64,000 nucleotides of DNA, taken from an uncultured Limnohabitans sp. (GTDB lineage Bacteria; Pseudomonadota; Gammaproteobacteria; Burkholderiales; Burkholderiaceae_C). The stretch lies in NCBI GenBank assembly GCA_937928195.1, contig CALEYZ010000066.1:1-64000 (forward strand). Reading direction: 5' to 3'. The translations under genes were made by a program, and so were the position numbers. Position 1 is the stretch's first letter. Every line of letters begins with the position of its first letter. Positions 7,312 to 16,584 of the stretch are shown here, one piece after another. The notes under the pieces were generated by a model. The model saw only the letters and a list, made by a program, of their open reading frames with translations. It was not told the origin of the DNA and made no database searches.

Positions 7312-8319
7312 ATGAAAAGACAATTTTTATCTATCGTTGCTGCAGCCGTCGCAGGTTTGGCGTTCACAGCTTTGCCGGCACAAGCGCAATCGAAAGCGCC
7401 TGAAAAAGTCACGCTCATGCTGAACTGGTATTTGTACAGTGAGCATGCGCCTTTCTTCTTGGGCAAAGAACGCGGCTTCTTCAGTGAAGAAGGCATCGAT
7501 CTTGAAATTCAAGAGGGCCGTGGTTCGGCTGTAACGGCGCAAGCTGTTGCCGCTAAATCAGCGACTTTTGGCTACATCGATGTCACCACCATGATCAAAG
7601 CTGCTGCCAAAGGCGCACCCCTTAAATCGACAGGCGTGCTGTTCCAAGTCAGTCCCATGTCGGTCATGGGGTTCTCTGAGAAAAACATCCGCTCACCCAA
7701 AGACATCATTGGTAAGACAGTCGCAACAACGCCTGGCGATTCGATGTCCCAAATGTGGCCTTTGTTCCTCAAAATGAACAACATCCAAGCAGACCAAGTC
7801 AAAATTGTTTCGGGTGATGCGCAAACGAAGCTGAATGCCGTTATGAATGGTCAAGCAGATTTGCTGTTGGGCTACGTCATGGACCAAGCCATTAAGCTAC
7901 AAGACGCCACAGGTAAGAGTGTCACGCCAATCAAGTTTGCAGATTCAGGCGTCAATCAAATCAGCTCAGGCATCATCGCCAACAAATCGTTCATTGCAGA
8001 AAATCCAGACCTGGTAAAGCGCTTCATGCGTGCAGCCACGCGGGCTGCTGAGGCAGCAGAAAAAAGCCCAGAAGCGGCTGTTGATGCCATGCTGAAAGCC
8101 AATCCTAAAGCGGGTGTTCGCGACACACTGATTGTGGGCATGAAGCAAAGTATTGCGCTTTATCACACCAAAGACACGGCCAACCAAAGACCCTTCCGAG
8201 TGGCCATGAAGAACGTGAATGACTCACTCGATTTGTTGGTTCAGTACGGCGGTATGGACCCTGCAACGCGAGGCAAAGCTGAAGACTATGTCACGTTGGA
8301 ATTCTTGCCGAGCAATTAA
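7312..8319 (+). CDS. ABC transporter substrate-binding protein, NMT1/SsuA-like
   Basis: 335 residues with a clear Sec signal peptide (lysine start, hydrophobic core, cleavage after PAQAQ near residue 25). The mature start VTLMLNWYLYSEHAPFFLGKERGFFSEEGIDLEI is the NMT1/THI5-like receptor pattern. A GQADLLLGY segment sits in the middle. It would capture the substrate in the periplasm for the permease and ATPase genes on either side. NMT1-type receptors bind pyrimidine precursors, sulfonates, nitrate or aromatic acids, so the ligand stays open. Confidence 0.9.
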   Translation: MKRQFLSIVAAAVAGLAFTALPAQAQSKAPEKVTLMLNWYLYSEHAPFFLGKERGFFSEEGIDLEIQEGRGSAVTAQAVAAKSATFGYIDVTTMIKAAAKGAPLKSTGVLFQVSPMSVMGFSEKNIRSPKDIIGKTVATTPGDSMSQMWPLFLKMNNIQADQVKIVSGDAQTKLNAVMNGQADLLLGYVMDQAIKLQDATGKSVTPIKFADSGVNQISSGIIANKSFIAENPDLVKRFMRAATRAAEAAEKSPEAAVDAMLKANPKAGVRDTLIVGMKQSIALYHTKDTANQRPFRVAMKNVNDSLDLLVQYGGMDPATRGKAEDYVTLEFLPSN

Positions 8320-8358
8320 GCAGTTTTGAAATTGCGCAACGACTTCTAGATCAAACTT

Positions 8359-9138
8359 ATGACAGAACACACACTCATTCAAGCGAAAGAAGTGACAAAG
8401 GTTTATCAAACCAAAGATGGTTTGGTGGAATCTCTCAAGCCTTTGAGCTTTTCGATTCAGGCAGGTGAGTTTGTGTCTGTTGTAGGCCCATCTGGTTGTG
8501 GCAAAAGTACTTTGCTGAAGATGGTGGCGGGCTTGTTGCCCATTACGACAGGTGAATTGAGCATCGGGGGGAAACCTGTTAACGGTCCGCAAAAAGATGT
8601 TGGCATTGTTTTTCAGAGTGCCGTGTTGCTGGCCTGGCGAACTGTCTTTGAAAATATCATGTTGCAGGCCGAGATGAGGCACATGCCCAAGGAGGAGGCC
8701 ACTGCAAAAGCAATGCAACTCATTGATATGGCGGGACTCAAAGGATTTGAGGGCAAATACCCCAGACAGCTGTCTGGTGGCATGCAGCAAAGAGCTTCCA
8801 TTTGCAGAGCCTTGCTGCATGATCCCCCCTTGCTGTTGATGGATGAGCCATTTGGCGCATTGGATGCCATGACACGTGAAAAAATGAACCTCGAATTGCA
8901 GCGAATTTGGATGGCGTCAAAGAAAACAGTATTGCTGATCACGCACAGTATTCCAGAAGCAATCTTTTTGTCTGATCGCGTCATTGTCATGAGTGAACGA
9001 CCTGGCACCATCGCTGCCATTTACGACATCAATCTGCCACGGGTCCGACATTTGGATGTCATGGGCACGCCAGAATTCGCAGCCTACGCTAAGCAAATTC
9101 GATCCCACTTCTTTTCACAAGGCACGCTTGATCATTGA
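8359..9138 (+). CDS. ABC transporter ATP-binding protein, SsuB/TauB type
   Basis: 259 residues with all ATPase motifs: Walker A GPSGCGKSTLLK, Q-loop VFQSAVLLAWRTV, signature LSGGMQQRASICRALL, Walker B LLLMDEPFGALD and the H-loop ITHSIPEA. It energises uptake with the permease and receptor encoded just upstream. The ATPase comes last in the trio, and the catabolic genes follow after 24 bp, so transport and metabolism probably share one transcript. Confidence 0.94.
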   Translation: MTEHTLIQAKEVTKVYQTKDGLVESLKPLSFSIQAGEFVSVVGPSGCGKSTLLKMVAGLLPITTGELSIGGKPVNGPQKDVGIVFQSAVLLAWRTVFENIMLQAEMRHMPKEEATAKAMQLIDMAGLKGFEGKYPRQLSGGMQQRASICRALLHDPPLLLMDEPFGALDAMTREKMNLELQRIWMASKKTVLLITHSIPEAIFLSDRVIVMSERPGTIAAIYDINLPRVRHLDVMGTPEFAAYAKQIRSHFFSQGTLDH

Positions 9139-9162
9139 TCAAGCCCTATCGGTTGCCTGCGC

Positions 9163-10581
9163 ATGATTAAGTTTCGAATTGAAGCGATCAGTTTCCATGA
9201 GCGCAGTGTGAACCTTAGATTGCCATTCCGTTTTGGCGTGGCAACCCTAACCGCGTGTCCGCAAGTTCACGTTTTGGTCAAGGTTCAATTTCCGAACGGT
9301 CAATTGGTGGAGGGGTGCTCGGCTGAAATGATGGTGCCCAAATGGTTTGATAAAAACCTAGCTTTGAGCAACGAAGACAATTTTGAGCAGCTTAGGTTTG
9401 CTTTGAAAACGGCACGAAGTGCCTACATGCAAGATAAAAAGAGCCAAACAGCTTGGCAGTATTTCATTTGTCATTACGATGACGTCATGTCAGTATGTGG
9501 CGCGCAAGGCATCAATCGTTTGACTGCCAGTTATGGGCCAGCTTTGATTGATCGCGCGCTGATCGATGCAGTTTGTCATTTTTCAGAATTGAGTTTTTAT
9601 GACTGCATGAAGAAAAATGTACTTGGCATTGACTTTAAAGACCATCGCAAACTGCAAGACTTGACGACGTTTAATTTAGATCACTTTCTTTCTAAGTTGT
9701 CTCCCAAAAATAAGATTGCAGCGCGCCATACTGTGGGCCTGATTGACCCTCTTCTTCGCTCTGACTTAACGGATGATGCGCCGCAAGATGGACTGCCAGT
9801 GTGTTTGGCGGATGTCGTTCGTCACTACGGGCATACCCATTACAAATTAAAGTTGGGTGGCAACTTTGAGGCGGACATTGATCGACTTGAAAAAATCGCC
9901 AGTGTCATAGGTCATGATGCGCAAGCTATAACGTTGGACGGAAACGAGCAGTATCAAAACGCAGAAGCCTTTCAGCAATTTTTCGAAAAATTCAAAGCAT
10001 TGCAATCGCTTCATTCGCTTTGTCAAAAAACTTTGTTTGTAGAGCAACCGATCCATCGCGATCAAACCTTGGACAGTGATGTTTCTGAAATTGCACAGCG
10101 CATCCCATTGCTGGTTGATGAGTCAGACAATGACTTAGACACCTTTCTAAGCGCTGCAAAACTTGGATACACCGGTATCTCCAGTAAGAGTTGTAAAGGC
10201 GTTTACAAATCAATCGTGAATGCTGCACGTTGCCAGCAAATGACGCAAGCTACTGGTGTCAAGTACTTTCAGTCTGGTGAAGACTTAACCATGCAGGCAG
10301 GTGTTGCAGTTCAGCAAGATTTGGCATTGGTGAATTTGCTTGGGCTCACGCATGTTGAACGCAATGGTCATCATTATGTGAATGGCATGGCGGCACTTAC
10401 GCAGGAAGAGCAGCAAGCTTTTCTCAAGCAATTCCCCGCCCTGTATCAATCTTCCGACCATGTTGTAAGGCTACAAATACAAAAAGGTCAGATTGATTTG
10501 TCGCATCTTCATTGCCAAGGTTTCGCAACGGGGCAGCAAAAATCGCAAATTGAGTGGGCTGATATGCCTGTTGTTTATTGA
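9163..10581 (+). CDS. Enolase-superfamily protein (mandelate racemase / muconate cycloisomerase-like)
   Basis: 472 residues, longer than the usual 350-400 of the superfamily, with extra sequence between about residues 90 and 220. C-terminal barrel elements are visible: YKLKLGGN carrying the catalytic-type lysine, TLDGNEQY and LFVEQPI and LVDESDND as successive metal-ligand strands (Asp, Glu, Asp/Glu), and GISSKSCKGVYKSI with a second lysine. The family abstracts a proton alpha to a carboxylate, giving dehydration, racemisation or cycloisomerisation. It is probably a dehydratase for an acid sugar in this operon, but the substrate is not predictable. A divergent subfamily is likely. Confidence 0.78.
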   Translation: MIKFRIEAISFHERSVNLRLPFRFGVATLTACPQVHVLVKVQFPNGQLVEGCSAEMMVPKWFDKNLALSNEDNFEQLRFALKTARSAYMQDKKSQTAWQYFICHYDDVMSVCGAQGINRLTASYGPALIDRALIDAVCHFSELSFYDCMKKNVLGIDFKDHRKLQDLTTFNLDHFLSKLSPKNKIAARHTVGLIDPLLRSDLTDDAPQDGLPVCLADVVRHYGHTHYKLKLGGNFEADIDRLEKIASVIGHDAQAITLDGNEQYQNAEAFQQFFEKFKALQSLHSLCQKTLFVEQPIHRDQTLDSDVSEIAQRIPLLVDESDNDLDTFLSAAKLGYTGISSKSCKGVYKSIVNAARCQQMTQATGVKYFQSGEDLTMQAGVAVQQDLALVNLLGLTHVERNGHHYVNGMAALTQEEQQAFLKQFPALYQSSDHVVRLQIQKGQIDLSHLHCQGFATGQQKSQIEWADMPVVY

Positions 10582-10625
10582 GTATGGTTCTAAAGCCACT
10601 CTGAAAAAAGTATCAAGGAGAAAAA

Positions 10626-11789
10626 ATGAGCACACAAAGATTAGGCATCATCATGCACGGCGTCACTGGCCGTATGGGCATGAACCAACATTTGATTCGT
10701 TCCATTGTGGCCATTCGCAATCAGGGTGGCGTTACATTGTCCAATGGCGACAAGGTCATGCCCGATCCAATTTTGATTGGGCGCAATGCAGAAAAAATTG
10801 AAGCACTGGCCAAAGCAAATGGCATCAGCCGCTTTGGTACTGACCTCGATAAGGCGCTGGCCAACAAAGACGACACAGTCTTCTTTGACGCAGGCACAAC
10901 GCAAATGCGCCCCACCTTGTTGGCCAAAGCCATTCAAGCGGGCAAGCATGTCTATTGCGAGAAACCCATTGCCACCAATTTGAATGAAGCCGTTGAAATT
11001 GCACGACTCGCAGAAAAGTCAGGCGTCAAGCATGGCGCTGTGCAAGACAAGCTATTCTTACCGGGTCTTCGCAAGCTTGACATGCTCCGAAAGGCTGGCT
11101 TCTTCGGCAAGATGCTCAGTGTGCGCATTGAATTTGGTTACTGGGTGTTTGAAGGAGATTTGCAACCCATTCAACGTCCCAGCTGGAACTATCGCAAAGA
11201 AGACGGTGGGGGCATTATTTTGGACATGGTGTGCCACTGGCGTTATGTATTAGACAACTTGTTTGGTGAAGTTCAATCGGTTTCATGTTTGGGCGCTACG
11301 CACATTCCAACACGCTGGGATGAGGCCAACAAGCCTTATGAATGCACCGCCGATGATGCAGCCTATGCCACCTTTGAATTGAAAGGTCATCAAGGCGAAC
11401 ATGTGGTGGCGCAAGTGAACAGTTCGTGGACCACGCGTGTGAATCGTGAAGACTTGGTCACTTTCCATGTAGACGGCACGCATGGTTCGGCAGTTGCAGG
11501 GCTGCAGGCATGTAAGGCGCAAAGCCGCGTGAACACGCCTCGCCCTGTTTGGAACCCTGATGTCAAGCAAACCATGACCTTTACGGATCAATGGCAAGAG
11601 GTGCCAGATACGCAGTTCTATGACAATGGTTTCAAAATTCAGTGGGAACACTTTATTCGCCACATTGTGGAGAACGAGCCTTATCGTTGGACCTTGCCTG
11701 AAGGCGCCAAAGGCGTTCAGTTGGTGGAAGCGGCCCTGCAGTCTTGGCAAGAGCGCCGCTGGGTTGATGTGGCACCTTTGAAATTCTGA
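10626..11789 (+). CDS. Gfo/Idh/MocA-family NAD(P)-dependent dehydrogenase
   Basis: 387 residues. The N-terminal Rossmann part has an unusual but recognisable GVTGRMGMNQHLIRS nucleotide loop, and HVYCEKPIATN is the family E-K-P motif. The C-terminal half forms the Gfo/Idh substrate domain. Members oxidise sugars, inositols or their acids, or reduce imine-like intermediates. A strong AAGGAG site precedes the ATG. It lies between the enolase-like gene and the DUF993 gene, all in one direction, which suggests that a hydroxyl of the substrate is oxidised before carbon-carbon cleavage. Confidence 0.9.
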   Translation: MSTQRLGIIMHGVTGRMGMNQHLIRSIVAIRNQGGVTLSNGDKVMPDPILIGRNAEKIEALAKANGISRFGTDLDKALANKDDTVFFDAGTTQMRPTLLAKAIQAGKHVYCEKPIATNLNEAVEIARLAEKSGVKHGAVQDKLFLPGLRKLDMLRKAGFFGKMLSVRIEFGYWVFEGDLQPIQRPSWNYRKEDGGGIILDMVCHWRYVLDNLFGEVQSVSCLGATHIPTRWDEANKPYECTADDAAYATFELKGHQGEHVVAQVNSSWTTRVNREDLVTFHVDGTHGSAVAGLQACKAQSRVNTPRPVWNPDVKQTMTFTDQWQEVPDTQFYDNGFKIQWEHFIRHIVENEPYRWTLPEGAKGVQLVEAALQSWQERRWVDVAPLKF

Positions 11790-11797
11790 GGTGGTTT

Positions 11798-12982
11798 ATG
11801 ACGCAAGGTATCAAGCTACCCAACGAACAAGGGCAAGTTCAGAATTACGTGCTGCAAGGTACGTCACCAGTCAAGCCGCAGGCAGGATTGAAATTCAATC
11901 GAATCGCTTATTCAGCGGCACATGTGGTGGCCAATCCCTTGGCTGCACACGATCCCTGGCTTGATTGCGCTGTTGACTGGGACGCCACCATCGCCTACAG
12001 GCAACACCTGTGGTCATTGGGCATGGGTGTCGCTGAAGCCATGGACACTGCACAACGCGGCATGGGACTTGACTGGCCAACTTCACTTGAACTGATTGAA
12101 CGTTCATTGGATGCGGCAAAGGATGTGCCGGGTGCCTTCTTGGCTTCAGGCTGCGGCACAGATCATCTGAATTTAGACAGCATCACCACAGTCGATGAAG
12201 TCATTGCCGGCTATGAGTTTCAAATGGCCGCCATTGAAAAGTTGGGTGGTAAATTGATTGTGATGGCAAGTCGCGCACTGGCGCGCGTTGCAAAATCGCC
12301 AGCCGATTACGAGCGTGTCTACGACCGAATTTTGAGCCAGGCCAAACAACCTGTTATCTTGCATTGGTTGGGCGATATGTTTGACCCTGCGTTAACAGGC
12401 TATTGGGGCAGCAAGGACACACAGAAAGCCATGGACACAGCGCTTGGCATCATTCAAGCGCATGCCAGCAAGGTAGACGGCATCAAGATTTCTTTGCTCG
12501 ACAAAGACAAAGAAATTCAAATGCGCAGAAAGTTACCTGCCAACGTTCGCATGTACACCGGCGATGATTTCAACTATGCAGAGTTAATTGCCGGTGATGG
12601 TTATGGTGAACACATTGTTCATGGACAAAGTGACGCGTTGCTTGGCATTTTTGATGCCATTGCACCTGCAGCCAGTGCTGCGCTGGGAGAGCTGGCGAAA
12701 GGCAATTTAGAAAAGTTCCACGCCATTTTGGGACCCACCGTGCCTTTGTCGCGTCATATCTTCAAAGCCCCCACCAGGTTTTACAAAACTGGCGTGGTGT
12801 TCATGGCTTGGTTGAATGGCCATCAAAAACACTTCACCATGGTGGGCGGCCAGCAAAGCACACGTTCAGTGATCCATCTGGCCGAGTTGTTCAGGTTGGC
12901 CGATGCCGCCAATTTATTGGAGCACCCAGATTTGGCGCTGAGCAGAATGAAGAACATGCTGAGCATGCATGGCATTGAATGA
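11798..12982 (+). CDS. DUF993 family protein (class I aldolase-like barrel)
   Basis: 394 residues matching the DUF993 family, which is related to dihydrodipicolinate-synthase-type barrels. Recognisable parts are KFNRIAYSAAHVVANPLA at the start, LASGCGTDHLNLDSIT, LHWLGDMFDPALTGYWG, and the VDGIKISLLDK strand whose lysine is in the place of the Schiff-base lysine of such aldolases. No reaction has been assigned to the family to my knowledge; an aldolase or retro-aldol role is an inference from fold and neighbours. It starts 8 bp after the dehydrogenase gene. Confidence 0.85.
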   Translation: MTQGIKLPNEQGQVQNYVLQGTSPVKPQAGLKFNRIAYSAAHVVANPLAAHDPWLDCAVDWDATIAYRQHLWSLGMGVAEAMDTAQRGMGLDWPTSLELIERSLDAAKDVPGAFLASGCGTDHLNLDSITTVDEVIAGYEFQMAAIEKLGGKLIVMASRALARVAKSPADYERVYDRILSQAKQPVILHWLGDMFDPALTGYWGSKDTQKAMDTALGIIQAHASKVDGIKISLLDKDKEIQMRRKLPANVRMYTGDDFNYAELIAGDGYGEHIVHGQSDALLGIFDAIAPAASAALGELAKGNLEKFHAILGPTVPLSRHIFKAPTRFYKTGVVFMAWLNGHQKHFTMVGGQQSTRSVIHLAELFRLADAANLLEHPDLALSRMKNMLSMHGIE

Positions 12983-13008
12983 ATAATTTGAAGTTAAATG
13001 GAGACACC

Positions 13009-13992
13009 ATGAAGCAATATTTCAAAACACCCCTCAAATTAATCTCAGTCAGTTTAATGATGGCACTGGGCGCCTCAAGTTCGTGGGCTCAAACTGCTGC
13101 CAATTACCCTGACAAGCCTGTCAAAGTGATCATTCCATTTCCACCGGGTGGCACTTTGGACAAAATCGGCCGCATGTTGGCACTCAAAGTAGGTGAGCAA
13201 CTGGGGCAAAACTTTGTGGTCGAAAACAAGCCGGGTGGCAATGGCATCATTGGTGCTGATGTGGTGGCCAAGGCCAACCCAGATGGCTATACCTTGTTGT
13301 TCAATGCCAGCACCTTCGTCACCGCACCCATGACCATGAAGTCAGTGCCCTACAAAGTTCAAACAGATTTCACGCCAATCGGCTTGGTAGCCTCTGCCCC
13401 TTTGTCGATTGCAATCAGCAACAAATTGGGTGTGAGCGACATCAAGGGCTTGGTTGCTGCGCTCAAAGCCAATCCTGGCAAGATGAATTTTGCGGTGGGC
13501 TCCATTGGTTCAGCGGGACACTTGTGCACGGTCAAGCTTGAACAAGCGGCAGGCAGTCAAATTGCCATCGTGCCCTACAAAGGCACAGGCCCAGCCATGA
13601 CTGATTTGGTGGGGGGTCAAATTGAAGGCTTCATTGACCCAGTGTTGGGCTCTGTGCAATTTCATCGCAACGGACAGCTCAAAGTGGCTGGCGTAACATC
13701 GACCAAACGTTTGCCCAATTTGCCCGATGTGGCCACCGTATCAGAAACCATTCCAGATTTTCAATGTGCAAGCTGGTATGGCCTGTGGGGCCCAGCCAAG
13801 TTGCCAGCCGACATGGTTCAAAAACTAAATGCGGCGGTGAACAAAGCCTTGTCGGGTGAAATGCGTGATCGTTTGATTGCCGATGGCATTGTGCCTGCAG
13901 GTGGCAGTGCCGCTGACTTTGCAAAATTCCAAGCAGACGATATTGCAGTGTCCGGCAAAATCATTGCAGACAAAAAAATCGCTGTTGAGTGA
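13009..13992 (+). CDS. Bug-family tripartite tricarboxylate receptor, copy 1
   Basis: About 327 residues. The ATG at 13009 follows GGAGAC by four bases; an earlier ATG at 12979 overlaps the preceding stop and has no site. There is a signal peptide ending near SSWAQ, then YPDKPVKVIIPFPPGGTLDKIGR, the Bug family hallmark, and PDGYTLLFNASTF. Bug proteins are periplasmic binding proteins, usually for carboxylates. No TctA/TctB membrane genes accompany it, and the operon already has an ABC importer, so it may serve sensing or borrow a distant transporter. Confidence 0.93.
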   Translation: MKQYFKTPLKLISVSLMMALGASSSWAQTAANYPDKPVKVIIPFPPGGTLDKIGRMLALKVGEQLGQNFVVENKPGGNGIIGADVVAKANPDGYTLLFNASTFVTAPMTMKSVPYKVQTDFTPIGLVASAPLSIAISNKLGVSDIKGLVAALKANPGKMNFAVGSIGSAGHLCTVKLEQAAGSQIAIVPYKGTGPAMTDLVGGQIEGFIDPVLGSVQFHRNGQLKVAGVTSTKRLPNLPDVATVSETIPDFQCASWYGLWGPAKLPADMVQKLNAAVNKALSGEMRDRLIADGIVPAGGSAADFAKFQADDIAVSGKIIADKKIAVE

Positions 13993-14000
13993 CCTTCACC

Positions 14001-14711
14001 ATGCCAGTTTTTCCTCAATCTTGCGCCATTGTGACGGGTACCAGTTCTGGTATTGGTCAAGCAATTGCCATGAAGCTGATCAGCGAAGGCTGGCATGTTC
14101 ACGGTCTAGACATCGCGCCTTCGGTTATTAACAACCCTTTGTTCACGCCCAGACAGTTGGACCTCACGCAAGTGGATGCGCTACATGCTGTGCTGAACGA
14201 CATTTTGAGTGCGCACTTGCCGCAGGTGCTGATTCATGCTGCAGGTGTTTTAAGGGTTGGCAGTCTGGGTGAGCTGGACGCTGAGAGCGGTCAATTGATG
14301 TGGCGTTTGCATGTAGAAGTGGCAACTCATTTGGCCAATCGAGTTCTGCCAATCATGCAAAAAGCCAAGCAAGGGCGAATGGTGTTGGTGGGCAGCCGCG
14401 TATCCTCTGGTATTGCAGGACGAAGCCAATATGCTGCAAGCAAAGCCGCGCTTGTTTCTTTGGCCAGAAGTTGGGCGGCTGAATGCATTTCACACGGTGT
14501 AACGGTCAACGTTGTGTCGCCAGCAGCTACCGATACAGCCATGCTCAAAGATCCTGCCCGTGCCAACACCACGCCTAAATTGCCCCCTATCGGTCGTCTC
14601 ATTCAACCCGAGGAAGTGGCAGCGTTGGTGTCTTATTTGACACGGCCTGAAGCAGCGGCCATTACGGGACAAGACATTGCAATTTGCGGCGGCTCGTCGG
14701 TTCAGCGCTAA
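14001..14711 (+). CDS. Short-chain dehydrogenase/reductase
   Basis: About 236 residues from the ATG at 14001; a GTG at 13989 overlaps the previous stop and is an alternative. Motifs: cofactor loop VTGTSSGIGQAIAM, HAAGVL in the NNAG position, catalytic serine in VGSRVSSG and the YxxxK motif as QYAASKAALVS. It is a classical SDR that probably oxidises or reduces a hydroxyl in the operon's pathway. It is tightly packed behind the Bug gene and followed by a second dehydrogenase. Confidence 0.9.
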   Translation: MPVFPQSCAIVTGTSSGIGQAIAMKLISEGWHVHGLDIAPSVINNPLFTPRQLDLTQVDALHAVLNDILSAHLPQVLIHAAGVLRVGSLGELDAESGQLMWRLHVEVATHLANRVLPIMQKAKQGRMVLVGSRVSSGIAGRSQYAASKAALVSLARSWAAECISHGVTVNVVSPAATDTAMLKDPARANTTPKLPPIGRLIQPEEVAALVSYLTRPEAAAITGQDIAICGGSSVQR

Positions 14712-14744
14712 TCGCCAACATGTCAAGCCACTAGAAATAAAGTC

Positions 14745-15674
14745 ATGAGCACAACCACAGATTTTGTGCCCAACAAATGCATAGGCATGGTTGGCTTGGG
14801 TTTGGTCGGAACTGCCTTGGCCAAGCGCTTGAAAGCTGCAGGATTTGATTGCGTCGGATTTGACGTGCGACCTGAAGCCATGCGCGCATTTGAAACTGCA
14901 AATTTTCAGACGACGTCATCTGTGTCCAGCTTGCTTGCGCAAACAAACACCATGGTGTTGGCGGTGTTTGATACGGCAGGTGTTTTAGACGTCGTCAATC
15001 AAATTTTGCAGCAGCGTCGTGAACTAGGGCCGTCACAGCCAACAACACTGACCCTCATTGATTGCTCTACAGGTGACCCAGTGAAGTTGGCTGAGTTAGC
15101 GCAGCAATTGGTTTTGAACAATGTTCATTTCATAGAAGCGCCACTTTCGGGCTCGAGTGTGCAAATTGAAAACGGCGAAGCCACCTTGTTATTGGGTGGA
15201 GATGCTCAGCATATTGACAGTGTGTCTCGTGTTTTGAATGGTTTGGCCAATTTCAAAGTGCATGTGGGTGGCGCGGGCATGGCTGCCAAAGCCAAACTGG
15301 CCACCAACTTGGTGCTGGGCTTGAACAGGGCTGCCTTGGCGGAAGGCATGGTGTTTGCACAAACCCTTGGCATTCAACCTGCAACGTTTTTGCAATTGGT
15401 TTTGAACACGCCAGCTCGGTCGGAGGCTGCAGTTGTCAAAGGCGAGATGATGGTGAATGCGCAATTTGCGCCGCAGTCTCGCATTCGGCAGCATCTGAAA
15501 GATGTGCAATTGATGTTGGACATGGCGCAGAGCCATTCACAAAATTTACCGTTGTCTACAGCACATGCGCAATTGATGCGCAACGCCATAGCGCAGGGCG
15601 ATGGCGAATTGGACAATGCGGCCATCATTCAACAAATTCGCCGCGAAAAGACAGATCCTCATTCCAAAACATAA
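14745..15674 (+). CDS. 3-hydroxyisobutyrate-dehydrogenase-family oxidoreductase
   Basis: 309 residues. The N-terminus holds GMVGLGLVGTALAKRLKAAG, the NAD(P) loop, and DVRPEAM after strand two. IEAPLSGSSVQIENGEATLLLGG corresponds to the conserved substrate loop, and GAGMAAKAKLATNLVLGLNRAALAEG carries the catalytic lysine. The family oxidises beta-hydroxy acids such as tartronate semialdehyde precursors, 3-hydroxyisobutyrate or L-threonate. With the enolase-like and Gfo/Idh enzymes it supports a polyhydroxy-acid pathway. The exact substrate is open. Confidence 0.88.
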   Translation: MSTTTDFVPNKCIGMVGLGLVGTALAKRLKAAGFDCVGFDVRPEAMRAFETANFQTTSSVSSLLAQTNTMVLAVFDTAGVLDVVNQILQQRRELGPSQPTTLTLIDCSTGDPVKLAELAQQLVLNNVHFIEAPLSGSSVQIENGEATLLLGGDAQHIDSVSRVLNGLANFKVHVGGAGMAAKAKLATNLVLGLNRAALAEGMVFAQTLGIQPATFLQLVLNTPARSEAAVVKGEMMVNAQFAPQSRIRQHLKDVQLMLDMAQSHSQNLPLSTAHAQLMRNAIAQGDGELDNAAIIQQIRREKTDPHSKT

Positions 15675-15683
15675 ATCTCAACC

Positions 15684-16562
15684 ATGCGCGATTTTTCAAA
15701 AAACCATGACTGGCTTTCAATCAACACCGCAACGGTGCGAAAGAGCCTAGGGCAAGATTTACCCTTAACAGACATCATCGAAGCGTGTGTGCAGCGTGAC
15801 ATCAAGGCCATCTCGCCTTGGCGCGACCAAGTGGCTGCTGTTGGCTTGGCTGCAGTTTCGAAGTTGGTCAAAACACATGGTTTGAAACTGTCTGGCTATT
15901 GCCGTGGCGGCATGTTTCCCGCTACTACGCCGGCAGGTATTCAAGCGGCAGACGCCGACAATCGACAAGCAGTTGACGAAGCATGTGAGCTCAATGCAGC
16001 GTGTTTGGTCTTGGTGGTTGGCGGCTTGCCTGGCGCATTGGCCGGCCAAGCAGCGCATAAAAACTTAGCGCAGTCGCGTGACCAAGTGTTTGAAGGCATT
16101 GAAAAACTGCTGTCCTATGCCAAGTCTTGCAACATGCCCTTGGCCATTGAGCCTTTACATCCCATGTATGCGGCAGATAGAGCGTGCATCAATACACTGG
16201 AGCAAGCGCTGGATATTTGCGACCAGTTAGATCCCGGTCAAACGGGTGCATTGGGTGTTGCAGTGGACGTTTACCATGTGTGGTGGGACCCCAAATTGCA
16301 GCAACAAATTGAGCGTGCAGGTCATCAAAGACTGCTGGCTTTTCATGTGTGTGACTGGCTAACCCCCACCCGTGACCTGTTGAATGATCGCGGCATGATG
16401 GGTGATGGCGTGATTGACATTCCCAAAATTCGTGGCTGGGTGGAAGCCCAAGGCTTTCAAGGCTTTAGCGAGGTTGAGATCTTTTCGACTGAGAATTGGT
16501 GGCAACGTGACCATGCAGAAGTACTGGACACCTGCATTGCCAGACACAGAAGCGCTGTTTGA
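15684..16562 (+). CDS. Sugar phosphate isomerase/epimerase (AP endonuclease 2-type TIM barrel)
   Basis: 292 residues of the xylose-isomerase-like barrel family. Candidate metal ligands appear in order: Glu in LAIEPLHP, Asp and His in AVDVYHVWWDP, His in LAFHVCDWL, and Glu in FSEVEIFSTENW. Relatives include hydroxypyruvate isomerase, inosose dehydratase and 2-keto-myo-inositol isomerase. It starts 9 bp after the dehydrogenase gene and is the last gene of the operon; the intact tRNA-Ile gene begins 22 bp after its stop. Confidence 0.88.
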   Translation: MRDFSKNHDWLSINTATVRKSLGQDLPLTDIIEACVQRDIKAISPWRDQVAAVGLAAVSKLVKTHGLKLSGYCRGGMFPATTPAGIQAADADNRQAVDEACELNAACLVLVVGGLPGALAGQAAHKNLAQSRDQVFEGIEKLLSYAKSCNMPLAIEPLHPMYAADRACINTLEQALDICDQLDPGQTGALGVAVDVYHVWWDPKLQQQIERAGHQRLLAFHVCDWLTPTRDLLNDRGMMGDGVIDIPKIRGWVEAQGFQGFSEVEIFSTENWWQRDHAEVLDTCIARHRSAV

Positions 16563-16584
16563 TTACTTTACAATAGGTGCCCAA

